Of a DNA stretch of 64,000 bases, positions 16,045-24,688 are shown piece after piece. The stretch is from Acidimicrobiia bacterium (GTDB lineage Bacteria > Actinomycetota > Acidimicrobiia > Acidimicrobiales > Bin134). The position numbers and the translations under genes were made by a program. The number at the start of each line of letters is the position of its first letter. Position 1 is the stretch's first letter. Under the pieces are notes generated by a model that was not told the origin of the DNA, ran no database searches, and saw nothing but the letters and a program-made list of their open reading frames with translations. Where the stretch lies: the NCBI GenBank assembly GCA_022822265.1, contig JAJECA010000060.1, positions 62,001-126,000 of the forward strand, written 5' to 3'.

Positions 16045-17316
16045 CTAGACCAACGTTGAGAGGTTTTGGTCGGGGGCGGGGCCGGGGTTGACTTTTTTGC
16101 CGGGGGTCCAGGCGACGGGGAGGTGCTTGACGCCGCCGATGAAGTTGGAGCGCAGCCACTCTGGCTCGCCTACCCGGTGGATGTCGGGCACGCGCTCGAC
16201 GATTTCCTGGAAGATGAGGCGCAGCTCCATTTTGGCCAGGTTGGCGCCCAGGCAATAGTGGGCCCCGCCGCCGCCGAAGGAGATCTGCTCGTTGGGGGTA
16301 CGGCTCACATCGAAGGTGAAGGGATCGTCGAACACCTCTTCGTCCCGGTTGGCCGAGACGTGCCATATGACCACCTTGTCGTTCTTGTCGATGTGCTGGC
16401 CCCTGATCTCTGTGTCCTCGGTGGCGGTGCGGCGGAAGTGCAGCACGGGGGTGGACCACCGCAGGATCTCGTCGATATGGGTGTCGGTCACCCCGTCGGT
16501 GGAGTTCTTGATGATGTCGAACTGCTCTGGGTGGTCCATGAGCGCCAGCATCCCTTGGGCGGTGGCGTTGCGGGTGGTCTCGTTGCCGGCCACGGTGAGC
16601 AGCAGCATGAACATGTCGAATTCCAGATCGGTGAGCCGGTCGCCGTCGATCTCCGCGTTGATGAGCTTGGTGACGATGTCGTCGCGGGGGTTCTCCGCCC
16701 GGTCTTTGGCCAGTTGATTGGTGTAGGCGTACAGCTCCGCACCAGCTGAGAGGCTGCTTTCGCGGTCCTCGACGTACTCGGGGTCGTCGACGCCGATCAG
16801 GCGGTTGGACCAGTCGAACAGCTTCATGCGGTCCTCCTGGGGAACGCCCATGATCTCGGCGATGGCCTGGAGCGGAAGCTCAGAGGCCAGGTCTACCACG
16901 AAGTCGGCCTCGCCCTTCTCGATCACGTTGTCAATGATGAGGATGGCCCGGTGGCGAAGGTATTGCTCGATCAGGCCGATCATGCGGGGGGTGAAGCCCT
17001 TGTTCACCAGCCGCCGGTAACGGGTGTGCTTGGGCGGATCGGTGGTGAGCATCATCACCCCCCGGGAGTCGGGCGCCTCGTTGTTCCAGGTGCCCGGATC
17101 GGGGATGGAGGTGCCGCCCAGCTCTGAGGAGAAGCGCTCGGTGTCGCGGTTCACCTCCACCAGATCGGCGTGCTTGACCACGTTCCAGAACGCCGGCCCT
17201 CTGGGGTCTTGGTGCAAGAAGACGGGGGATTGCTCCCGCAGCACCTTGAACATCTCGTGGTGCTCCTGGCGTACGAATCGGTCGGGGTCGAGCAGGTTGA
17301 CTTCGGTGAGCTTCAC
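16045..17316 (-). CDS. Cytochrome P450
   Basis: TVAGNETTRNATAQG, DEILRWSTP, SFGGGGAHYCLGANLAKMEL; GTG start 17316 with AAAGGAAA upstream. Confidence 0.93.
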   Translation of the reverse strand: MKLTEVNLLDPDRFVRQEHHEMFKVLREQSPVFLHQDPRGPAFWNVVKHADLVEVNRDTERFSSELGGTSIPDPGTWNNEAPDSRGVMMLTTDPPKHTRYRRLVNKGFTPRMIGLIEQYLRHRAILIIDNVIEKGEADFVVDLASELPLQAIAEIMGVPQEDRMKLFDWSNRLIGVDDPEYVEDRESSLSAGAELYAYTNQLAKDRAENPRDDIVTKLINAEIDGDRLTDLEFDMFMLLLTVAGNETTRNATAQGMLALMDHPEQFDIIKNSTDGVTDTHIDEILRWSTPVLHFRRTATEDTEIRGQHIDKNDKVVIWHVSANRDEEVFDDPFTFDVSRTPNEQISFGGGGAHYCLGANLAKMELRLIFQEIVERVPDIHRVGEPEWLRSNFIGGVKHLPVAWTPGKKVNPGPAPDQNLSTLV

Positions 17317-17424
17317 AGTGCTTTCCTTTGCTGCGATCGTTTGCCGAGTGTCGGCCAGTGTACGGGAACCTCTTATGCGACAAGATACCGGGGTGCGAAC
17401 CGACAGGGAAACGGTGAGGCAGCG

Positions 17425-19848
17425 ATGACGGCAGCGGCCAACCAGGACGCTCAGCGGGCCGGCGTGGCCAGCATGGGCGAAGGCGTCCACATGCAGGCCT
17501 CAATACTGGACGGCATCCGGGTGGTGGACTTCTCCACCGGGGTGCCCGGCCCGTATGTCACCAAGCTCTTGGCCGACGCCGGAGCCGACGTGATCAAGGT
17601 GGAGGGGCCCGACGGCGACCCGATGCGCCGCTGGTCGGCCACTCGGGCCGAATTCGAGGGGGACAGTGCGCTGTTCCAGTTGCTCAATGCCTCCAAGCGG
17701 GGTGTTGTAGGCCAGCCCGGCGATGCTGAGATCGAGGAGCTGGTGGCCACCGCCGACGTGGTGGTGGAGTCATCCCCCGCCGGTTCGGGATTGGGCCGGG
17801 CCTGGGCCGACCAGCACCCGCATTTGGTCGTGCTTTCAGTGACGCCCTATGGACAGGACGGGCCGCTGGTTTCCCATCCATCAACCGAATACACCGTGCA
17901 GGCCCAATGCGGGGCCATCGCCTGCCGGGGGCGGCCCGACCAGCCCCCGATCCACGCCGGAGGGGGCATCGCCGAGTGGACCGCCGGGGCCTACGCCGGT
18001 CCTGCGGTCCTCTCCGCGTTGCTGCGCGCCCGGCGAACCGGGCACGGCGAGCACATCGACTTGGCGGTGGCCGACGTGATGGGCATCGCCGCCACCACGT
18101 TCAGCGACCTGGCCCACTCAATGCGGGGCGGCGGCCACGACTTCGACCGGGTGGCCCGGTCGGTGGAGGCGCCCTCCATCGAGCCCGCCCTCGACGGCTG
18201 GGTGGGGTTCAACACCAACACCGCCCTCCAATACCAGGGCTTTGCGCTGATGATCGAGCGCCCCGACCTCATCGACACCGAGTGGAGCCAGATCGGGGAG
18301 CGGGCCGGCCGGTTGGACGAGTGGAATGCCATGGTCCATCCGTGGACCTCCCGCCACACCGTGGCCGAGATCATCAAGGCGGCGTCTGATCTGCGGGTGC
18401 CGGTGGCAGAGGTGAACGACGGGCGCAGCGTGCTCGACAACGAGCAGTTCGCGGCCCGTGGGGTGTTTGTGCGCAACCCCGGCGGATTTCTCCAGCCCCG
18501 ACCGCCCTACCTGATGGACGACGGCGGCGAGCGACGGCCGGCCACATCCGCTCCCGCGTTGGGCGAGCACACCGGCACGATCGAAGCCCGCCCTCGGCCT
18601 GAGGCTTCGTCTGCGGGGGCCGATCCCGACCTGCCTTTGGCCGGGGTCAAGGTGCTGGACCTCACCAGCTGGTGGGCCGGGCCGTCGGCCACCGGCACGC
18701 TGGCCATGCTGGGGGCCGATGTGCTCCACATCGAGTCCACCGGCCATCCCGACGGCATGCGGATGACCGGGTTCATGTTCGGCACCGAGGACTGGTGGGA
18801 GTGGAGCTCGATGTTCGTGGCCATCAACCACAACAAGCGAGGTCTGACGCTCGACTTGGACACCGAAGCGGGCATGGATCTGCTGTGGCGGCTCATCGAG
18901 AGCGCCGACGTGGTGATCGAGAACTTCTCCCCCCGGGTGGTGGAGAAGTGGGGTCTGAGCTGGGAGGCCGTCTCGGGCCGCAACCCCCGGGCGGTGTTCA
19001 CCCGAATGCCTGCTTTCGGGCTGAGCGGGCCGTGGCGGGAGCGGGTGGGGTTTGCCCAGACCATGGAGCAGCTCACCGGCATGGCCTGGATCACCGGCCA
19101 TACCTACGACCAGCCCCGCATAATGCGGGGGCCGTGCGACCCCATCGCCGGGATGCACGGTGCCTACGCCGCGATCTTGGGCCTCGCCGTTAGGGAGCGC
19201 ACCGGACAAGGGGTGTTCGTGGAGTCCACCATGGTGGAGGCCGCGCTCAACTGCTCGGCCGAGCAGATCGTCGAGTACACCGCCTACGGCAACGTGATGG
19301 AGCGGGCTGGCAACCGGAGTCCCTATGCCGCACCCCAGGGGCTGTACCCCTGCCGGGGCCACGAGCAATGGCTGGCGCTGGCCGTGGCCACCGACGAGCA
19401 GTGGCAGGCCCTGGTGGAGGTGCTCGGGTCTCCCGATTGGGCCGACCGACCGGAGTATTCCACCGACGCCGGCCGTCGGGCGGGCCACGATGCCATCGAT
19501 GAGGGGCTGTACGCCTGGGCCGCCGAGCAGAACCTCGACGATGCCGTAGCCCGGCTGGTGGCCGCGGGCGTGCCCGCCGCCCCGGCCTGGGATCCTCGGA
19601 TCCAGCACGAGAACCCCCAGCTTGCCCATCGGGGGCTGTTTGAGATGGTCGAGCATCCGGCGGTGGGGACCCACCCCATGCCGGGAATGCCCTACCGATT
19701 CGCCTCGGTCGACCGCTGGATCACCTCTCCGTCGCCCGCCCTGGGCCAGCACAACCATGAGATTCTGGCCGAATTGGGCCTGTCGGCTGACGAGATAGCC
19801 CAACTGGAAGCCGACGGCGTGATCGGCACCCGCCCCAAGGGCCTGTGA
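17425..19848 (+). CDS. Two-module CaiB/BaiF-family CoA-transferase
   Basis: Module 1 LDGIRVVDFSTGVPGPYVTKLLADAGADVIKVEGPDGD; module 2 LAGVKVLDLTSWWAGPSATGTLAMLGADVLHIESTGHPD...GLTLDLDTEAG...ENFSPRVVEKWGL. Confidence 0.9.
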   Translation: MTAAANQDAQRAGVASMGEGVHMQASILDGIRVVDFSTGVPGPYVTKLLADAGADVIKVEGPDGDPMRRWSATRAEFEGDSALFQLLNASKRGVVGQPGDAEIEELVATADVVVESSPAGSGLGRAWADQHPHLVVLSVTPYGQDGPLVSHPSTEYTVQAQCGAIACRGRPDQPPIHAGGGIAEWTAGAYAGPAVLSALLRARRTGHGEHIDLAVADVMGIAATTFSDLAHSMRGGGHDFDRVARSVEAPSIEPALDGWVGFNTNTALQYQGFALMIERPDLIDTEWSQIGERAGRLDEWNAMVHPWTSRHTVAEIIKAASDLRVPVAEVNDGRSVLDNEQFAARGVFVRNPGGFLQPRPPYLMDDGGERRPATSAPALGEHTGTIEARPRPEASSAGADPDLPLAGVKVLDLTSWWAGPSATGTLAMLGADVLHIESTGHPDGMRMTGFMFGTEDWWEWSSMFVAINHNKRGLTLDLDTEAGMDLLWRLIESADVVIENFSPRVVEKWGLSWEAVSGRNPRAVFTRMPAFGLSGPWRERVGFAQTMEQLTGMAWITGHTYDQPRIMRGPCDPIAGMHGAYAAILGLAVRERTGQGVFVESTMVEAALNCSAEQIVEYTAYGNVMERAGNRSPYAAPQGLYPCRGHEQWLALAVATDEQWQALVEVLGSPDWADRPEYSTDAGRRAGHDAIDEGLYAWAAEQNLDDAVARLVAAGVPAAPAWDPRIQHENPQLAHRGLFEMVEHPAVGTHPMPGMPYRFASVDRWITSPSPALGQHNHEILAELGLSADEIAQLEADGVIGTRPKGL

Positions 19849-19885
19849 GGCCTGTCGCGAGCTGGCCCAGTGAAAGAATGAAGCC

Positions 19886-20824
19886 ATGAGAGCAGTGCGA
19901 TGCGTCGACGGCCAGCCCACCACGGTGGAGGTGGCCCCTCCAGAAGGCGAGGGTGTGCGCATCAAGATGGCATCGGCGGGGGTGTGCGGCTCCGACCTGC
20001 ACATGCTCCCTTTGGGAATGCTCAACACGTTCACCATCGGCCACGAGTTCGCCGGCTGGCTGGACGACGGCCGCCCGGTGGCCATCGAGCCCATCCACGG
20101 TTGTGGCACCTGTGAGCTGTGCCTGGCCGGCGACTACAACCGCTGCCCGGCCACCCTGGGTGACATCGCCGGCATCTCCCGCGATGGGGGAATGGCCGAC
20201 GAGATTCTCATGTGGCCCGAGGCCATCGTGCCCCTGCCCTCCGGAGCCGACGCCCGGGACGCCTGCCTGGTGGAGCCCCTGGGCATCGCAGTACACGGCT
20301 TCCGCCTGGCCGGACTGCGGGGCGACATGCGGGTGGCCGTTGTCGGCGGCGGCGCCGTGGGCCAGACCGCGCTGGCCGTGGCCGGCCTGGCCGGATGCGA
20401 GGTCGCCATCTCGGCCCGCCACGACGCCCAAAAGGAAGCCGCTGATCGCTTGGGGGCGGTCCCGCTGACCGATGAGCCCTACGACATCGTGGTGGAGGCC
20501 GCTGGCACCGGCTCAGCCTTGGCCGATGCCGTCAAGAAGTGCCGCCCCGGGGGCAAGATTGTCATCCTGGGCAGCTACTGGGAACCCGTGGAGCTTCCCG
20601 GCATAGAGATCAGCATGAAGGAGGTCACCCTGGTGCCCTCCTCCATGTACGGCCGCCACGGCCCCACCCGAGACATGGACGTGGCCGCCGCCGTACTAGC
20701 CCAACTCCCCGAACTCCCCAACGCCGTAATCACCCACCGCTTCCCCCTGGACGCCCCCGCCGAAGCATTCGCCACCGCCGCCAACCGCGCCTCCGGCGCC
20801 ATCAAAGTCGTCCTAGAGCCCTAG
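19886..20824 (+). CDS. Zinc-binding alcohol dehydrogenase (MDR superfamily)
   Basis: GVCGSDLHML, GHEFAGWL, CGTCELCLAGDYNRC. Confidence 0.9.
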   Translation: MRAVRCVDGQPTTVEVAPPEGEGVRIKMASAGVCGSDLHMLPLGMLNTFTIGHEFAGWLDDGRPVAIEPIHGCGTCELCLAGDYNRCPATLGDIAGISRDGGMADEILMWPEAIVPLPSGADARDACLVEPLGIAVHGFRLAGLRGDMRVAVVGGGAVGQTALAVAGLAGCEVAISARHDAQKEAADRLGAVPLTDEPYDIVVEAAGTGSALADAVKKCRPGGKIVILGSYWEPVELPGIEISMKEVTLVPSSMYGRHGPTRDMDVAAAVLAQLPELPNAVITHRFPLDAPAEAFATAANRASGAIKVVLEP

Positions 20825-20869
20825 CTCGTTTGCCCGGGCAGGTAGGGCGCGCGCTTCCCGGTTGTGCCT

Positions 20870-21829
20870 CTATCCGGCTCCTAAGGCGACTCGTCGCTGG
20901 ATGAGATCGACGTAGGCCGGGTTGAGCTCAATGCCTGCCCAGTTGCGGCCGAGTTCTTGGGCGGCGATGAGAGTGGTACCAGAGCCAGCGTAGGGGTCGA
21001 GAACGATGTCGCCAGTTCGACTAGTGATTTGGATGCAGCGGCGAGCGAGAGTCTTCGGCATGACCGAAGGATGATCATCGGTACCGCTGTCGCTCTTGTT
21101 GTGAGGCTCGGTGTTGATATCCCACATGGTTCGGAGTCGGCGTCCATTCGGGCCTTTCACGGCCGCAGTGTCGTAGTAGTAGTTCTGGCTCTTGGAAAGC
21201 AGGAACACTGTCTCGTGGGACGTGGTCGGTAGGTCTGTCAGCGACTCAGGGCGTGCGTTGGGTTTGTGCCAGATCACCTCGGATCGCAGCCACCATCCTG
21301 CACTTTGGAGGGCGAACGCGAGCCGCCAAGGAACCCCGATCAGGTTCTTCGGTTTCAGTTCAGCGAGAGCAGGTGGGTGCACAAACGTCGCACTAGCACG
21401 GTTCTTGCGGTCCTGTGCTCGGTACTTGTGATTGCCGGGGGTATGGGAATCGACCACGTTCACCCACACGGTGCCGTCGTCTGCTAGCAACCGACGAACT
21501 TGGTCAAATGCCATGACGATTCCCCTTTCGTACGACTCCAAGGCATCGTCGCAGCCGATCTGCCCTCCGGCCTCATGGTCCTGAAGCGACCAGGACGGCG
21601 GTGACGTGACTACCGTCTGCGCGCATCCATCAGGGAGCAATCCCAGGGCTTCGATCGCTGGACCGCACACAAGCACTGTGCCATTCAAGTCATTCAGCGG
21701 ACCGTCGATGCCGACGTTCAGATGAGTATGTGGATCTGAATTTCGACTTGATGCACCCGCAGCGTATTCAGGCCGAGGAACAGGGATTTGACGGCCCTCG
21801 GCACCCTCGGAGTCGCCTCTAGAACTCAC
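20870..21829 (-). CDS. DNA methyltransferase (N4-cytosine/N6-adenine type), apparently orphan
   Basis: VVTSPPSWSLQDHEAGGQIGCDD motif IV region; VLDPYAGSGTTLIAAQELGRNWAGIELNPAYVDLIQRR motif I region. Confidence 0.9.
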   Translation of the reverse strand: MSSRGDSEGAEGRQIPVPRPEYAAGASSRNSDPHTHLNVGIDGPLNDLNGTVLVCGPAIEALGLLPDGCAQTVVTSPPSWSLQDHEAGGQIGCDDALESYERGIVMAFDQVRRLLADDGTVWVNVVDSHTPGNHKYRAQDRKNRASATFVHPPALAELKPKNLIGVPWRLAFALQSAGWWLRSEVIWHKPNARPESLTDLPTTSHETVFLLSKSQNYYYDTAAVKGPNGRRLRTMWDINTEPHNKSDSGTDDHPSVMPKTLARRCIQITSRTGDIVLDPYAGSGTTLIAAQELGRNWAGIELNPAYVDLIQRRVALGAG

Positions 21830-21925
21830 GACACGACCCTACTTCCAGGTAGTGACACATTCGGGGAGCCTGAGGAGTCGTTGAAGAATCATTTTCACAA
21901 TTGCCGGAGGCCCTAAAGCACTTGT

Positions 21926-21939
21926 AACTCATATGAGTT
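21926..21939. promoter_or_regulatory. Perfect 14-bp palindrome AACTCATATGAGTT
   Basis: Read directly; lies between the divergent methyltransferase and XRE genes. Confidence 0.55.
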
Positions 21940-22020
21940 GCGAGTAATTTCATCGGGTGTGGAAGGTGGAGGCTACACACCAGTTCGAAGTCAGGTGGAA
22001 CTCGCTCTCGGATTGATTTC

Positions 22021-22422
22021 ATGACTTCTAAGAGCTTCGATGAACTCTCTGCACCTATTGATGCCGATCCGGTGCGCAGTGCTAGGGCGGAGAAGTACAG
22101 GCAGAAGGTGGAAGCGAAAATCTTCGCCTTTCAGCTGGCAGAACTGCGGAGTGAGCTCGGCATCAATCAGGTCGATCTGGCTGAGAGGCTCGGCATCACA
22201 CAGGGGGGAGTGTCGAGGCTCGAGCGGTCAGCGGACCCCAAGCTGTCCACGTTGTGCAAGCTCACTTCTGCTCTTGGTGGAACGCTCAGCATCGAGATCA
22301 GTGTTGGCGACTGTGCGATCAATTTCACCTATCCATCATCGCCAGAGGCCTCTTCGCTGGAAGAGCTAGATAATTCGAGAATTGATGCGGCCTCGGTTGC
22401 TCCTGGGAGCAGGTCTGTATAG
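22021..22422 (+). CDS. XRE-family helix-turn-helix regulator
   Basis: LRSELGINQVDLAERLGITQGGVSRLERSADPKLSTLCKLTSALGG. Confidence 0.88.
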   Translation: MTSKSFDELSAPIDADPVRSARAEKYRQKVEAKIFAFQLAELRSELGINQVDLAERLGITQGGVSRLERSADPKLSTLCKLTSALGGTLSIEISVGDCAINFTYPSSPEASSLEELDNSRIDAASVAPGSRSV

Positions 22423-22439
22423 AGGGAAAGCTAGGGTCG

Positions 22440-22919
22440 GTGGCGATGGGGCAGCGGGAGGACTTGGCGGGGCTTTCTGGGGCTGAGGTGGTGGCGATGT
22501 TGGGGTTGGTGGCGTTGCCTGAGGAAGGGGGGATGTGGCGGGAGGTTTGGCGGGATGAGCAGAGTACGGCGATCTACTTTTTGATGCAGCCGGGGGATTT
22601 TTCGGCGATGCATCGGCTGGACGGGCCGGAGATTTGGCATCACTACGCGGGGGCGGCGGTGGGGATGCTGTTGCTGGGGCCGGATGGGTCGGTGGAGCGG
22701 CCGGTGTTGGGCGACGACTTGGGGGCGGGGGAGCGGCCCTGTCTGGTGGTTCCGGCCGGTACCTGGATGGGGGCGGCTACTACGGGGGAGTGGTCGCTGG
22801 TGGGGACCACCATGGCGCCGCCTTACCACCATGATGGTTTCGAGCTGGGGGAAGCCGACCAGCTTGTTGAGCAGTATCCGTCGGCGGCCAGCGAGATCGC
22901 TGAGTTGGTGAGGCCGTGA
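22440..22919 (+). CDS. Cupin-like protein of the DUF985 type
   Basis: STAIYFLMQPGDFSAMHRLDGPEIWHHYAGAAV...PAGTWMGAATTGEWSLVGTTMAPPYHHDGFELG. Confidence 0.85.
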   Translation: MAMGQREDLAGLSGAEVVAMLGLVALPEEGGMWREVWRDEQSTAIYFLMQPGDFSAMHRLDGPEIWHHYAGAAVGMLLLGPDGSVERPVLGDDLGAGERPCLVVPAGTWMGAATTGEWSLVGTTMAPPYHHDGFELGEADQLVEQYPSAASEIAELVRP

Positions 22920-23671
22920 CCGCATCGCCTGCTGAGATGATCGACCTCACCGGCAAGGTGGTGGTGGTTACTGGTGCGGGCGGGGGGATTGGCGGGGGGA
23001 TCGTCAGACGAATGGCGGCTGCTGGTGCCTCGGTGGTGGCCCACACCCGATCGTCACCGGTTGAGCACAGCGAAGGACAGGTCACCGAGGTGCAGGTTGA
23101 CCTCACCACCGAAGACGGCCCGGCTGCGGTGGTGAACGCGGCCCGAGAGCGTCACGGGCGGATCGATGCCTTGGTCAACAACGCCGGGGTCCAGCCGGTG
23201 GCTCCGTTCACTCATCTCACTGATCAGCAGTGGGCCGAGATGATCGACACCAACCTCACTGCGGTACACCGGCTGACCCAAGCCGCCGCGTCGGCTATGC
23301 GGGATCAGGGCACAGGCGGGTTCATCGTGCACATTGCCTCGATCGAGGCCCGCCACCCCACTCCCGTTCATGGCCACTACGCCACCTCCAAGGCTGGTCT
23401 GGTGATGCACGCCAAGGCGGCGGCGCTGGCGTGGGGTCCCCACGGCATTCGGGTCAACTCGGTGTCGCCAGGGCTGATCGACCGTCCCGGCCTGACCGAC
23501 GACTGGCCCGAGGGCGTGGAGCGGTGGATGGCCGCCGTCCCGCTCGGCCGACTGGGCACCGCCGAAGACGTCGGGGACGCCTGCGTGTTCTTGTGCTCTG
23601 ATCTAGCCCGGTGGATCACCGGGGTCGATCTGGTGGTGGACGGCGGGATTCTGACCAATCCCACTTGGTGA
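22916..23671 (+). CDS. SDR-family oxidoreductase
   Basis: KVVVVTGAGGGIGGGI, NNAGVQP, YATSKAGL. Confidence 0.9.
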   Translation: MTASPAEMIDLTGKVVVVTGAGGGIGGGIVRRMAAAGASVVAHTRSSPVEHSEGQVTEVQVDLTTEDGPAAVVNAARERHGRIDALVNNAGVQPVAPFTHLTDQQWAEMIDTNLTAVHRLTQAAASAMRDQGTGGFIVHIASIEARHPTPVHGHYATSKAGLVMHAKAAALAWGPHGIRVNSVSPGLIDRPGLTDDWPEGVERWMAAVPLGRLGTAEDVGDACVFLCSDLARWITGVDLVVDGGILTNPTW

Positions 23672-23689
23672 CCAGAGGGGCCAGAGGCG

Positions 23690-24688
23690 ATGACGACCAA
23701 GACCATCGGGCTGGTGGGGACCGGGGTCATCGGTTCGGGTTGGGCGGTGCGGGTGCTGGCCCGGGGTTACGACGTGGTGGCTTGGGATCCGGCCGCCGAC
23801 GGCGAAGACCGGCTGCGGGAGGCGATTGAGCGAGCCTGGCCCGCGGCCACCGAGTTGGGCCTGTTCCCTGGGGCTGAACCCAGCCGGGTGCGGTGGGCTG
23901 ACTCCCCAGAGGAAGTGGCCGAGGCCGCTGACTGGATCCAGGAGAGCGCTCCCGAAGACGAAGAGCTCAAGCGCACCCTGCTGCTTCGCTTGGACAAAGC
24001 CGCCCCGCCCCGCACGGTGATCGCCAGCAGCTCGTCGGGACTGTTGCCCACCCGGTTGGCCGTGGGCCTGCACCACCCCGAGCGCTTTCTTATCGGCCAC
24101 CCGTTCAACCCGGTGTACCTGCTGCCGCTGGTGGAGTTGGTGGCCGGGGAGGCCACCAGCGCTGATGCGGTGGCTGCCGCGGTGGATCACTACGACGACT
24201 TGGTCATGCACCCCCTCATCGTGCGAAACGAGATCGAGGGATACCTCTCCGATCGCCTCCAAGAGGCGCTGTGGCGCGAGGTGCTGCACCTGGTGAACGA
24301 CGGGGTGGCCACCACCGCCGAACTGGACGATGCCATCGTTTATGGTCCGGGCCTGCGCTGGGCGGCCATGGGCACCAATCTCACGTTCCATCTCGCGGGA
24401 GGCGACGGCGGGATGCGCCACATGCTGAGGCAGTTCGGCCCGGCGCTGGAATTGCCCTGGACCCACATGGAAGCCCCCGAGCTTACCGAGGAACTCATCG
24501 AGGCCATGGCCACCGGAACCGAGGCCCAGGCGGGGGGACGCACGGTGGCCGAGTTGGAGCAACAGCGCGACCAGAGCCTGCTGGGCGTGATGCGGGCACT
24601 CAGCACATCGGGGATCGGCGCGGGCCGATTGATCACCGAGAGAGATGCCCGCATCCAGGCGGCTGGCAAGGCAGCCGGTCGGGACTAG
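23690..24688 (+). CDS. 3-hydroxyacyl-CoA / L-carnitine dehydrogenase-like
   Basis: IGLVGTGVIGSGWAVRVLARGYDV, IASSSSGLLPTRLA, HPFNPVYLLPLVELV. Confidence 0.88.
   Translation: MTTKTIGLVGTGVIGSGWAVRVLARGYDVVAWDPAADGEDRLREAIERAWPAATELGLFPGAEPSRVRWADSPEEVAEAADWIQESAPEDEELKRTLLLRLDKAAPPRTVIASSSSGLLPTRLAVGLHHPERFLIGHPFNPVYLLPLVELVAGEATSADAVAAAVDHYDDLVMHPLIVRNEIEGYLSDRLQEALWREVLHLVNDGVATTAELDDAIVYGPGLRWAAMGTNLTFHLAGGDGGMRHMLRQFGPALELPWTHMEAPELTEELIEAMATGTEAQAGGRTVAELEQQRDQSLLGVMRALSTSGIGAGRLITERDARIQAAGKAAGRD

Noticed and set aside
18118-20109. 663-aa minus-strand ORF
   Set aside because: Shadow ORF antisense to the CaiB fusion; low-complexity His/Gly/Arg-rich translation without motifs.
21819-22022. 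67-aa minus ORF in the methyltransferase/XRE spacer
   Set aside because: Lies in an AT-rich regulatory spacer containing a palindrome; no ribosome-binding context or motif seen.
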